Shown: positions 1 to 8,697 of the stretch, piece by piece | Layout: each line of letters begins with the position of its first letter | How positions within the stretch are numbered: the first letter of the stretch is position 1 | Source of the DNA: JAPPHA01 sp964291635 | GTDB taxonomy: Bacteria > Pseudomonadota > Alphaproteobacteria > Rhodobacterales > Rhodobacteraceae | DNA length: 64,000 nucleotides | NCBI GenBank assembly: GCA_964291635.2 | Contig: OZ219906.1 | Location: forward strand, 1-64,000 | Direction of reading: 5' to 3' | The notes under the pieces: model-generated | Told to the model about the DNA's origin: nothing | Databases searched by the model: none | What the model saw: the letters and a program-made list of their open reading frames with translations, nothing else | Made by a program: the position numbers and the translations under genes

Positions 1-3
1 TCG

Positions 4-2469
4 TCACCGTAAAAAGTCAAAGAGCGTGCCGATCTTTTCGAAGAAAGGCGTCTGCGGGAACGGCTCTTCCACCCTGGCGAAACCGTCTTCCACGATGATC
101 GTGAGCCCGGCTTCCTCCAGCCGCTCGATTGCCTCGGCCCTGCGCCCCATCGGGACGAGAATGGTGGTGGACGTCGTCTCCCCGGTATCGAAGTCAGGCC
201 CTGAAATCACGAATGTCAAAACCCCGTTGTCCGGCACATCGCCCACGACTTCATAAACCAGGCTCGGATTGCTGTCGTCGTAGGGCGGCTGAAGCTGGTC
301 CAGCCAGAAGCCCGGCCGGAAAAGGGTGAAGGCAACCAGCAGCAGGATCGCGCTTTCCCATATCCTGTTTCGAACGAGCCAGAATCCCTGCGTCGCCGAA
401 GCGAACAGGAGCATGGCGATAACCGCGGCAATGAAAACGAACACTGCCTTCGCCAGCGTCACGTCGATCAACAGGAGTTCGGTATTGAAGATAAAGAGGA
501 ACGGCAAAAGGGCGGTGCGAATATCATAGGCGAAGCCTTGAATCCCGGTCTTGATCGGATCGCCCTTGGAGATCGCGGCGGCGGCAAAGGCGGCGAGACC
601 CACGGGCGGCGTGTCATCCGCCAGAATTCCGAAATAGAACACGAAAAGATGCACCGCGATGAGCGGCACGATCAGGCCGGATTTCGCCGCCAGCGCCAGG
701 ATCACCGGTGCCATCAGGGATGAAACGACGATGTAATTTGCCGTCGTCGGCAGTCCCATCCCCAGGATCAGGCTCATGACCGCGATCAGCACCAGCATGA
801 TCATCAGGTTGCCGCCCGAAAGGAACTCGACCAACTCGCCCACGACCTGGTGTGCCCCGGTGAGAGAGATCGTACCGACGATGATTCCCGCGGCGCCCGT
901 GGCGACCGAGATGCCGATCATGTTGCGCGACCCGGAAATCATGCCATCGAGCCATTCGCGCCAGCCCCGCCACCACGCGGAGACAAGGTTTCCGTCGCCC
1001 CGCATCAACGCCTTGATCGGATGCTGGGTGAGCGCAACCGCAATCATCGCGAGCGTGGCCCAGTAGGCCGAGAAGGCCGGAGAGAAACGCTCGATCGTGA
1101 TGCACCAGATCAGGATCACGATGGGCAGGACGTAGTAAAGCCCGGTGATCGCAGTCTTCCCGGCGGGCGGCAACTCGGTGATCGGTGCATCCGGCGCATC
1201 GACCACCAGGTCCGGTTGCCGCGAGGCAAACCAGAGGAGGACCAGGTAAATCACGGAACAGAGAACGATCACGATGGGAAAGGCGGCGTCGGACGCGGCG
1301 ACCTTGATCCATCCAAGCCCGTAGTAAACCGCGGTCCCGAGCACCGCGATACCGATGAAACCGCCGAGAAAGCCAATCAGCTTGGTTGCGAAGGTCAACG
1401 AAGACGGCGGTTTTTGCAGGCCCTTCAGGCCCAGTTTCATCGCTTCAAGATGCACGATGTAGACGAGCGCAATGTAGCTCACCAGCGCGGGCACCAGCGC
1501 ATGCTTGATGATTTCGGTGTAGCTCACGCCCGTGAATTCCGAGATCAGGAAGGCTGCTGCACCCATCACGGGTGGCGTCAGCTGACCGTTTGTGGACGAG
1601 GCAACCTCGACCGCACCGGCCTTCTCGGCCGAAAACCCGGTGCGCTTCATCAGGGGAATGGTAAAGGTGCCTGTCGTCACCGTGTTCGCGATGGACGAGC
1701 CGGAATACAGCCCGCTCATCGCACTGGCGACGACAGCGGCCTTCGCCGGCCCCCCGCGCAAATGGCCCAGCAGAGCAAAACTGATCTTGATGAAGTAGTT
1801 CCCGGCTCCGGCCTTTTCCAGAATCGCACCGAAAAGCACGAATAGAAAAATAAGTGATGCCGAAACGCCTAGCGCGACCCCGAACACGCCTTCGTTCTGC
1901 ATCCAGAAATGCCACATGGCCTTGCTGTACGAGGCGCCTTTCCACTGCATCGCCTCGGGCAGCCAGCGGCTGTCGCCGAAAAAGACGTAGAGGACGAAAA
2001 ACCCGGCGACGATCGCCAGCGGCAGGCCAAGAACGCGGTAGACCGTCAGAAAGAGAATGATCATCCCGATGGTCGAGATGATCAGGTCACCATTGGTCGG
2101 GAGGCCTGCGCGAAACGCGATTTCGTTCCGCAACACGACGATGTAGAGACATGAAAGAATACCGAGCGCGGCCAGAACCCAGTCATACCAGGGAATGGCA
2201 TCTTTCGGGCTGCCCTTGTAGAGAGGGAAAGTAAAAGAAGCGAGCAGCAGGCCAAAAGCCAGGTGGATCAACCGCGCATTCGCACTCGTGACGACTCCGA
2301 ACCCCAGATATTCCTGAACCGTAAAAGGCAGGTTCGAGGCAATGTAGAGCTGGAAAACCGCCCATACCAGCGCGATCCACCAGACCATGCTGCCCTGCCA
2401 CCCGAAGGCATTGCGTCCACCGGTATCCGCAGCGGTGAAATCCTCTAGTTTATCCGCCTCCGCCGGCAC
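4..2469 (-). CDS. TRAP transporter fused permease (DctQM-type, 4TM/12TM)
   Basis: Inner-membrane permease of a tripartite ATP-independent periplasmic transporter; it moves a substrate with ion-gradient energy together with a periplasmic binding protein. The 821-residue protein has an N-terminal block of about four hydrophobic segments (small DctQ-like subunit) and then a long DctM-like multi-helix domain containing the family-typical Gly/Ser-rich stretches SGLYSGSSIANTVTTG and LGMGLPTTANY. The length fits the fused 4TM/12TM class, and the TAXI-type binding protein encoded just upstream agrees with that. The start is GTG. The C-terminal 100 residues form a hydrophilic tail after the last helices, as in other members. 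The substrate is unknown; TAXI systems often carry dicarboxylates or amino acids. Confidence 0.95.
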   Translation of the reverse strand: MPAEADKLEDFTAADTGGRNAFGWQGSMVWWIALVWAVFQLYIASNLPFTVQEYLGFGVVTSANARLIHLAFGLLLASFTFPLYKGSPKDAIPWYDWVLAALGILSCLYIVVLRNEIAFRAGLPTNGDLIISTIGMIILFLTVYRVLGLPLAIVAGFFVLYVFFGDSRWLPEAMQWKGASYSKAMWHFWMQNEGVFGVALGVSASLIFLFVLFGAILEKAGAGNYFIKISFALLGHLRGGPAKAAVVASAMSGLYSGSSIANTVTTGTFTIPLMKRTGFSAEKAGAVEVASSTNGQLTPPVMGAAAFLISEFTGVSYTEIIKHALVPALVSYIALVYIVHLEAMKLGLKGLQKPPSSLTFATKLIGFLGGFIGIAVLGTAVYYGLGWIKVAASDAAFPIVIVLCSVIYLVLLWFASRQPDLVVDAPDAPITELPPAGKTAITGLYYVLPIVILIWCITIERFSPAFSAYWATLAMIAVALTQHPIKALMRGDGNLVSAWWRGWREWLDGMISGSRNMIGISVATGAAGIIVGTISLTGAHQVVGELVEFLSGGNLMIMLVLIAVMSLILGMGLPTTANYIVVSSLMAPVILALAAKSGLIVPLIAVHLFVFYFGILADDTPPVGLAAFAAAAISKGDPIKTGIQGFAYDIRTALLPFLFIFNTELLLIDVTLAKAVFVFIAAVIAMLLFASATQGFWLVRNRIWESAILLLVAFTLFRPGFWLDQLQPPYDDSNPSLVYEVVGDVPDNGVLTFVISGPDFDTGETTSTTILVPMGRRAEAIERLEEAGLTIIVEDGFARVEEPFPQTPFFEKIGTLFDFLR

Positions 2470-2502
2470 CGGCCCGCACCCCTTTTGATCTTGTCAAAAC
2501 AC

Positions 2503-2529
2503 CCGGGGGCGGTTTGGAACCGCCCCCGG
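2503..2529 (-). terminator. Strong hairpin between TAXI and permease genes
   Basis: A perfect 12-bp stem (CCGGGGGCGGTT / AACCGCCCCCGG) with a 3-nt loop lies between the binding-protein and permease genes. On the coding (minus) strand it is followed by a short T4 run. This fits a partial terminator or mRNA-stabilising hairpin that keeps binding protein in excess over permease. The structure is seen directly; the function is inferred. Confidence 0.7.
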
Positions 2530-2551
2530 ACCTGTCAGCAAAGTGTCTGGA

Positions 2552-3517
2552 TTACATCCAGCCGGCCTCTTTGTAGTATTTGGCCGCGCCGTCATGGAGC
2601 GGGGCTGAGAGGCTGTCCGTGATCATCTCTTCGGGCTTCAGATTGGCGAAAGCCGGGTGAAGCTTCCGGAACTGGTCGAAGTTTTCAAAGACGGCCTTGA
2701 CCACGATATAGACAACGTCCTCGGGGACATCCGCGCTGGTCACGAAAGTTGCGCCTACACCAAAGGTGCGGATATCTTCTTCATTGTCGTACATGCCAGC
2801 TGGGATCGTCGCATGGCGGTAGAACGGATTATCGGCGACGAGCTTGTCAATGGCCTCGCCTTCCGCGTGGACCAGGTGCGCATCGCAAGAGGCCAGCGAC
2901 TCCTGGGTCAGGGCGGACGGGTGCCCCACCAACCAGAAATATGCGTCGATTTTGCCGTCGCATATTGCCTGGCCGGTCTCCGCGGACTTCATTTCGGCGG
3001 CAAGCTTGAGATCCGAGCGTTCCCAGCCCAGCGCCTCCTCGATCACTTCCCAGGTGCTGCGCTGCCCGGAGCCAGGGTTCCCAATGTTGAGGCGCTTGCC
3101 CTTCGCATCGGTCAGCGTATTGATTCCGGACGCATCCGACGCGATCACCGTCACGGGTTCGGGGTGAACCGAAAAAACGGCGCGCAGGTTTTCAAATGCG
3201 CCCTGATCTTCGAATCTCGAGGTCCCGTGATAAGCATGATATTGCCAGTCGGATTGAGCAACGCCGAATTCCAGCTCACCCTGCCGGATCGTATTGATGT
3301 TGTAGACCGATCCACCGGTGGATTCTGCCGAGCAGCGGATACCGTGCTCTTTCCGGTCCTTGTTGACCATCCGGCAGATCGCGCCGCCGGTTGGATAGTA
3401 AACGCCCGTCACACCTCCGGTGCCGATCGAGATGAACTGCTGCTGTGCAACTGTTCCCGTCGCGATCGACAGGCCAAGCGTTGCCAGCGCCGTGATACAA
3501 ATGTTTCGAATTCTCAT
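2552..3517 (-). CDS. TAXI-family TRAP transporter solute-binding protein
   Basis: Periplasmic substrate-binding subunit of the TRAP transporter whose permease follows. The 321-residue protein starts with a Sec signal peptide (basic MRIRN, hydrophobic core, A-Q cleavage region near residue 25). The mature N-terminus ISIGTGGVTGVYYPTGGAIC is the hallmark of the TAXI (TRAP-associated extracytoplasmic immunogenic) family. The start codon has a good Shine-Dalgarno (AGGAGG) a few bases upstream. It is first in a two-gene operon with the fused permease, with a hairpin between them. The ligand cannot be deduced. Confidence 0.95.
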   Translation of the reverse strand: MRIRNICITALATLGLSIATGTVAQQQFISIGTGGVTGVYYPTGGAICRMVNKDRKEHGIRCSAESTGGSVYNINTIRQGELEFGVAQSDWQYHAYHGTSRFEDQGAFENLRAVFSVHPEPVTVIASDASGINTLTDAKGKRLNIGNPGSGQRSTWEVIEEALGWERSDLKLAAEMKSAETGQAICDGKIDAYFWLVGHPSALTQESLASCDAHLVHAEGEAIDKLVADNPFYRHATIPAGMYDNEEDIRTFGVGATFVTSADVPEDVVYIVVKAVFENFDQFRKLHPAFANLKPEEMITDSLSAPLHDGAAKYYKEAGWM

Positions 3518-4170
3518 GTTCCCTCCTGATTTTAGTCATGTCCTTTCACTGGCCCGGACCTATTGGATTGCCACGCCTTGGTGACAGGCCCAAACCGGAA
3601 AGTCCATTTAACATCTTCCTCTGCCTGACGGCAGGAGATTCTTGAAGGGAATGGACAAGACCCCAAAAGGTTTGGCTTTCGCCTTTTGGCAACGTCTCCG
3701 CCTGCCGGCGGGCTGCAAAGGGCTGCCCACTCCCCCCCTTCGCGCTTCATACGGGGAGTCAATGCAAGAACCGTCCACGCGCAGCAACGATGTGTTCCAC
3801 CGCCGAATTTGTAACCTGCCACGGGGTTGCAGTGGCGTCAACCAGAGAGCGTCCTTCGTATTGCCTCCCCGGCCTGAACGCTGGGTTGTCCAGCGCGGAC
3901 TTCCGGCTGAGTCCTTGCGGGAAGATCAGGAAAGAGTGTAGTCAGCAATTGGCGCCAAGCTTCGCGGACGGTCGGTTCAGTCCAGATGCCCGAATCCAAA
4001 ACCCCGGATTACGGGAATCCCCTTCGAATCGTCCCGTTCCCGCACCGCTGTCGAGGCGTGACAAGGCGCCGATGCCAAGGCGTTCGCAGGTCGAGCGAAC
4101 AAGGAGAAACCCGGCCGCCGGACTTGTCGGCCCGCCCCTGGCCGGATCGCCCGAACCGGCATCCCGGTGT
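3518..4170. other. Intergenic region with inverted repeat, no supported gene
   Basis: About 650 bases between the TRAP operon and the amino-acid permease gene. The only structure I see is an 8-bp inverted repeat CCAAAAGG/CCTTTTGG at 3663–3689, which could end transcription arriving from either side. Overlapping open frames on both strands have low-complexity Arg/Pro/Ser composition and no recognisable domain. Confidence 0.5.
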
Positions 4171-4935
4171 CTACCTGCTCGCATCTGCCTGCATCTTTCT
4201 CTCGAGCCAGCGGACACCAGCCGAAACCACCAGAATGAGGACAAGGTATTCGAGAACAAGAACCGTGTAGATTTCCAGTGGCCGGTACTCCGTAACGACC
4301 AGCTCGTTGGCCTTTCGCGTGAGTTCCTGCATTCCGATCACCGAGACCAGTGAAGACATCTTCAGCATGTAGACGAGCTGGTTGCCGAGAGCCGGAAGAA
4401 TTCGCCGAATTGCCTGCGGCAGAATGACGAACCGCATCGTATCGACATAGTTCAGGGAAATCGAATGCGCCGCTTCGTACTGGCCCTTGTCGATGGACTG
4501 GATTCCGGCGCGGAAGATCTCGGCCTCGAACGCACTGTCGGACAGGGCCAGCGCTATGGCGCCTGCCCAGAAGACACTGATCGAGATACCGATCATCTGT
4601 GGCATGCCGTAGTAGACCCAGAGGATGAGCACCAGGATCGGCACGGCCCTGACCAATTCGACGTAGGTACGGTTGAGGCCGCGAAGAACCCGGTTTTCAC
4701 CGAGACCGGGCAACGCGATCAGCAATCCCGCGGCGATTGAAATCACGATCGCGGTCAGGCTCAGGAGTACCGTGTAGTACAGCCCGCCGAGCAGGAATTT
4801 GAGATTCGACGATCCGGATTTCGTCGTCGGATCGACAACGTACCATCCCCAGTTCTCGGAGCACCCCGACAACAAGGCCATGCACGACAAGAGTGCGACA
4901 AGGACACACAGCCGTTTTCCGGTTTTTTCAGTCAT
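4171..4935 (-). CDS. Amino-acid ABC transporter permease (HisM/GlnP family)
   Basis: Inner-membrane permease of a polar amino-acid uptake ABC transporter. The 254-residue protein has the permease core with the EAA-type loop (GAIALALSDSAFEAEIFRAG, then QYEAAHSISLNYVDTMRFVILPQA) that contacts the ATPase. It is downstream of the matching ATPase gene in the same orientation; the binding-protein gene is nearby but divergent. Unusually, the N-terminus (basic residues, a hydrophobic stretch, then LLSGC) looks like a lipoprotein signal with a lipobox, followed by a WGWYVVDP segment before the first transport helix. No second permease gene is visible, so it may act as a homodimer. Confidence 0.93.
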   Translation of the reverse strand: MTEKTGKRLCVLVALLSCMALLSGCSENWGWYVVDPTTKSGSSNLKFLLGGLYYTVLLSLTAIVISIAAGLLIALPGLGENRVLRGLNRTYVELVRAVPILVLILWVYYGMPQMIGISISVFWAGAIALALSDSAFEAEIFRAGIQSIDKGQYEAAHSISLNYVDTMRFVILPQAIRRILPALGNQLVYMLKMSSLVSVIGMQELTRKANELVVTEYRPLEIYTVLVLEYLVLILVVSAGVRWLERKMQADASR

Positions 4936-5057
4936 GGTGTGTCAGCCTCCAGGGGTCCCGGCAAAGCCGTTCCACCGATTTTCGAACCCGAACCAAAACC
5001 TCGATTGCGCGTGCCGCCAAATGCGCTTCGGCGAAGATGGTCCCTCCATTTGCGTCA

Positions 5058-5819
5058 TCAATGCTGCAGGATCTTTTTCAGGAAGTCCTGGCAACGCGCG
5101 CTCTTCGGCGCTTCGAAGAACTCTGCGGGCGACGATGCCTCGACGATTTCCCCGTGATCCATGAACACCATCGTGTCAGCCACCCGGCGGGCGAAACCCA
5201 TCTCGTGCGTCACACAGATCATCGTCATGCCGCTTTGGGCAAGCTCAACCATGACGTCCAGAACCTCGTTGATCATTTCCGGATCCAGCGCCGAGGTCGG
5301 TTCATCGAACAGCATGATCATCGGCTCCATGCACAGCGCACGGGCAATTGCGACCCGTTGCTGCTGACCGCCGGACAGGTGGCGAGGATACTTGCCGGCC
5401 TGCTCGGGTATTCGAACGCGGTCGAGATACGCCATCGCGCGGTCCCGGGCATCAGAGAGAGACAGCCCCCGCGACCTCATCGGACCGAGAGTCAGGTTGT
5501 CGAGGACCGTCAAATGAGGAAACAGGTTGAATTGCTGAAACACCATGCCAACCTTGGGACGAACGCGTTCGATACTGGCCCGGTCTCCCGACACCTGTGT
5601 TCCATCAACGCGGATCGTCCCTGACTGATGACGTTCCAGCCCGTTGATACAGCGTATCAGGGTCGACTTTCCCGATCCTGACGGCCCGCAGATGACGACG
5701 CGTTCTCCCTTATCGACGTTGAGCGTGACGTTCTTCAGGGCCTGAAATTCCCCGAAGAATTTCGACACGTCATTGATTTCGATCATGATCCGAACACCCG
5801 GAACTGAATCGTCTTCCAC
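5058..5819 (-). CDS. Amino-acid ABC transporter ATP-binding protein (GlnQ/HisP family)
   Basis: Cytoplasmic ATPase that drives amino-acid import. It shows Walker A (GPSGSGKST), the Q-loop (FQQFNLFPH), the ABC signature (LSGGQQQR), Walker B (IMLFDEPTSALDP) and the H-loop (VTHEMGF), with the D-loop intact, at about 240–250 residues, standard for the family. The listed GTG start has a fair Shine-Dalgarno (GGAAGAG); an internal ATG at 5786, immediately before IEINDVSK, is an equally plausible start. The gene precedes the permease gene in one transcription unit, and the binding protein is encoded divergently about 2 kb away. Confidence 0.95.
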   Translation of the reverse strand: MEDDSVPGVRIMIEINDVSKFFGEFQALKNVTLNVDKGERVVICGPSGSGKSTLIRCINGLERHQSGTIRVDGTQVSGDRASIERVRPKVGMVFQQFNLFPHLTVLDNLTLGPMRSRGLSLSDARDRAMAYLDRVRIPEQAGKYPRHLSGGQQQRVAIARALCMEPMIMLFDEPTSALDPEMINEVLDVMVELAQSGMTMICVTHEMGFARRVADTMVFMDHGEIVEASSPAEFFEAPKSARCQDFLKKILQH

Positions 5820-6159
5820 GATCTCTTCCGTGACCCGGTATCACGCGGATGCGATCAATGCCAACCTCGGTGGTGCCAGTGATCGAGGCCGCGTCCTTGA
5901 CGGTTGCGGCTTCCCCGCGTCCGGACTTCTGGCGGAACCCTGTTGCAGATCCACGGTAATGCGATCAGCGGTGACGGGATCATCGCTCCTGCGAACCTCG
6001 CTTCGCCGCCGGCGCGCAATCGTGCCGGCGCGTTCGACACCGGACCCGCTTGACCCCCTCCATGATCCGTTGACGTGACCTGGCGCATGCGGCGAGTCAA
6101 AGGCGTGTTCCGAAGTACTTCCGAACATCTTCGCACGGTCAGGAACAGCCCGGGGAGAA

Positions 6160-7425
6160 TCAACCGGCAAGGCCTGCTTCGTGAAGCTGGCTAAAGGACA
6201 TGGCAAAGAGCCCGTCGCCGACGCGCTGGATACGCTCGCCGTCGTGCATGACGATGCCGCAGGCGAATGCGTTACCTGCTGCTTCCTTGAGGTGCTTCAG
6301 TCCATGGAAGTCCCCGGGCTTTACCGTGACCGCAGCCTTGACCTCGACGCCGACAACCTTGCCTGCCGTCTCCAGGACAAAATCCACTTCCACCTTGTCC
6401 TTGTCGCGATAGTGGCTGATCAGGACATCGTCGGGATACAATTCGGATTGCTTTGCAAGCTCCGAGAAAACGAACCCTTCGAGCAGGCTTCCGAGCCGCG
6501 TACGATCCTTCCGAAACTCGCCGGCATCAACGCGCCCGAGAGCGGCAAGCAGGCCTGTGTCGAGAAAGTGGAGTTTCGGCGTCTTGACGAGGCGCTTCAG
6601 ATCGTTGCGATGCCATGCCCGAACGCGGCGCAAGACGAACATCTGTTCAAACAGCGTCAGCCACCGGTCAATCGTCTTGCTGTCCACGCCCAATGGCTTC
6701 GCAAGTGCCGAGAGGTTCAGCAGCTGGCCCGATGCGACAGCCGCGTGATTCAACAACTTCGATAGCTCTCCCGTCTTGGAGACTGCCGAAAGACCGGTGG
6801 CGTCGCGCATTGCGAGAGCCCGCGCATATGCGCGAAACCAGGCATGGCGACGCGCGGGATCAATCCGCGCCCGTGCTTCCGGATATCCCCCTGTCAGGAC
6901 CCGGGCAATCACGTCTGATTCTGGTCCCGTGACTGCAAGTGCGGGAAAGTCGGCATTGAACGCCTTGTCCAGGAAACCCGGCGGTCCGCGCCCTTCGATT
7001 TCAGCCTGGCTGAACGGCAGCAGTTCAACGGTCTCGACACGGCCGGCGAGCGAGTCCGGCGAGATCGTTCCCTTGAACAGTTCGACCGAACCCGTAATGA
7101 GGAACCGACCCGGGCGCGTGTCCTCGTCGACGGTTTTCTTGAGCGCGAGAATGAGGCCCGGCGCGCGCTGGACCTCGTCGACGACGGCTCGGTCGAGATC
7201 GCGAACAAAGCCACCCGGATCATCGTTTGCAAACCGCCGGAACTGGTCATCGTCCAGAGTGACGTAACTCATGCCCTGTTCAGTCGCGATCTTGCGGGCG
7301 AGAGTCGTCTTGCCCGACTGGCGCGGCCCGACAAGCGCGACGATGCGGGTATCTGTCAGGGCACGCAGAACACGTCCTTCAACATGGCGTGCGATGATGT
7401 TGGCGGGTCCCGGCTGATGTGGCAT
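6160..7425 (-). CDS. AAA ATPase with DUF4143 and nuclease-like C-terminus
   Basis: Member of the AAA_14/DUF4143 family. Walker A (VGPRQSGKTT) is near the N-terminus and Walker B is VVDEVQRAP. A winged-helix-like DUF4143 region follows, and the C-terminal EVDFVL...GVEVKA pattern resembles a PD-(D/E)XK nuclease fold. About 420 residues if started at the ATG before PHQPGPANI, which I prefer because the longer frame runs through a 22-bp repeat array. The biological role of this family is not established; members are scattered and appear mobile. Here the gene sits between the ATPase/permease and binding-protein genes of an amino-acid ABC system, as if inserted into that locus. Confidence 0.88.
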   Translation of the reverse strand: MPHQPGPANIIARHVEGRVLRALTDTRIVALVGPRQSGKTTLARKIATEQGMSYVTLDDDQFRRFANDDPGGFVRDLDRAVVDEVQRAPGLILALKKTVDEDTRPGRFLITGSVELFKGTISPDSLAGRVETVELLPFSQAEIEGRGPPGFLDKAFNADFPALAVTGPESDVIARVLTGGYPEARARIDPARRHAWFRAYARALAMRDATGLSAVSKTGELSKLLNHAAVASGQLLNLSALAKPLGVDSKTIDRWLTLFEQMFVLRRVRAWHRNDLKRLVKTPKLHFLDTGLLAALGRVDAGEFRKDRTRLGSLLEGFVFSELAKQSELYPDDVLISHYRDKDKVEVDFVLETAGKVVGVEVKAAVTVKPGDFHGLKHLKEAAGNAFACGIVMHDGERIQRVGDGLFAMSFSQLHEAGLAG

Positions 7426-7513
7426 GACATTCCGTCGATTTCGGAATAAGGCTCCGTCTGATTCGGAATATATCGTCGGCCAATACGGAATGGAAGTTCG
7501 TCTGATTCGGAAT
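7426..7513. repeat. Four tandem 22-bp repeats at the start of the DUF4143 gene
   Basis: Four units with exact 22-bp spacing, each ending in CGGAAT (the GGAAT cores begin at 7443, 7465, 7487 and 7509). Units 2 and 4 share CGTCTGATTCGGAAT. Unit 1 contains the palindrome ATTCCG-N7-CGGAAT. Two helical turns of spacing put all units on one face of the DNA, as expected for an operator or iteron array. It directly abuts the preferred ATG of the AAA/DUF4143 gene, so it probably controls that gene. Confidence 0.75.
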
Positions 7514-7752
7514 TTCAAAATCGGATCACTGCGAACTGCCGCGCGAATTCACCGGTTGAATCCATCCTCCAAAGAGCGGTTCAGTCACCGGGACCTTGTC
7601 CATGACCATACCCGCAGGTCCGAAATCCATGGAGCGGTTCCCGTTCAGGAATGTCCGCACATCCATCCGAACTGCGCAGTTGCGCACATCTCGTTGCAAT
7701 TCCGCATGAATTCGGGATAGGTGGCCCCGTCAATTCATCAGTGGAGACCGAA

Positions 7753-8532
7753 ATGAAAACATTCAAGACCGTCGCTTCCGCGTTGCTGTTTCTCGCGGTT
7801 CTGCAGGTGCCTGCCTTCGCCCAGTCGGCGCTGCAGGAAATCCTGAGCTCGGGCGTGCTCAAGGTCGGCACGACCGGCGACTGGAACCCGATGACGATGA
7901 GAAATCCGGCCACGAATGCATACGAGGGTTACGACATCGACGTCATGACCGAACTGGCCAAGGATCTCGGCGTCGAAGTCGAATTCGTGCCGACAGACTG
8001 GAAAACCCTGGTCAGCGGCGTCACCTCGGGCAAGTACCACATGACCGGATCCGCGTCGATTTCGCCGGCAAGGGCCAAGGCCGCCGGATATTCGACCAGC
8101 TATTTCGCTCTTGCAACGGTACCTCTCGTTCTTGCCGAAAACCTGGAGCGGTTCCGGGACTGGGACGACCTCGACAAGTCCGACGTTGTGGTCGCGGCAA
8201 CGCTTGGAACAACCCAGGAAAAACAGGTCAAGCAGTTCTTCCCCAATGCCGAGCACAAGATCGTCGAGGCGCCTGCCCGCGATTTTCAGGAAGTGCTCGC
8301 CGGACGGGCGGACGCACATATCACGTCCAACGTGGAAGCGAACAAACTGGTCATCAAGTATCCGCAGATGGCGATCGTGCCGGTTGAGGCCCCCAAGGCG
8401 CCGACACCGATCGCGATGTTGTTGCCCCAGGCCGATCAGGTCTGGATCAACTACGTGAACACATGGATCGCATTGAAGACCGAGCGTGGGTTCTTTGACG
8501 AACTTGGCAAGAAATGGAATCTGCTCAACTGA
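7753..8532 (+). CDS. Amino-acid ABC transporter substrate-binding protein
   Basis: Periplasmic binding protein of the SBP_bac_3 family (259 residues). The ATG at the start of MKTFKTVASALLF gives a clean Sec signal peptide ending in AFA-Q; the longer upstream frame is not convincing. The mature part begins with the family-typical LQEILSSGVLKVGTTGDWNPMT and has the YEGYDIDVMTELAKDLG motif. It probably serves the permease and ATPase encoded divergently at 4.2–5.8 kb. Its predicted role (amino acid or related cyclohexadienyl-type ligand) is a family-level call; the exact ligand is unknown. Confidence 0.93.
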   Translation: MKTFKTVASALLFLAVLQVPAFAQSALQEILSSGVLKVGTTGDWNPMTMRNPATNAYEGYDIDVMTELAKDLGVEVEFVPTDWKTLVSGVTSGKYHMTGSASISPARAKAAGYSTSYFALATVPLVLAENLERFRDWDDLDKSDVVVAATLGTTQEKQVKQFFPNAEHKIVEAPARDFQEVLAGRADAHITSNVEANKLVIKYPQMAIVPVEAPKAPTPIAMLLPQADQVWINYVNTWIALKTERGFFDELGKKWNLLN

Positions 8533-8697
8533 CCGAGTCGGTCATCCACCGAGAACAGCATCCTCCATTTGGCGCGCCAGGAGACCCGGACTTCGGGACC
8601 TGGCGCCACCCTGCGGCCTTCGGGGACGGGATCGGCCAAACCGGGCGATCGTGATCCGAACCGGCCGGTCTTCGACATCTGCACCTCAGCCAAGCCG

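Noticed and set aside
3642..3941. Small plus-strand gene in the 3.5–4.2 kb gap
   Set aside because: Reads across the inverted repeat, has no Shine-Dalgarno and no recognisable domain.
7426..7513. Possible CRISPR array
   Set aside because: Units are contiguous 22-bp repeats without spacers and no cas genes are nearby; an operator or iteron array fits better.
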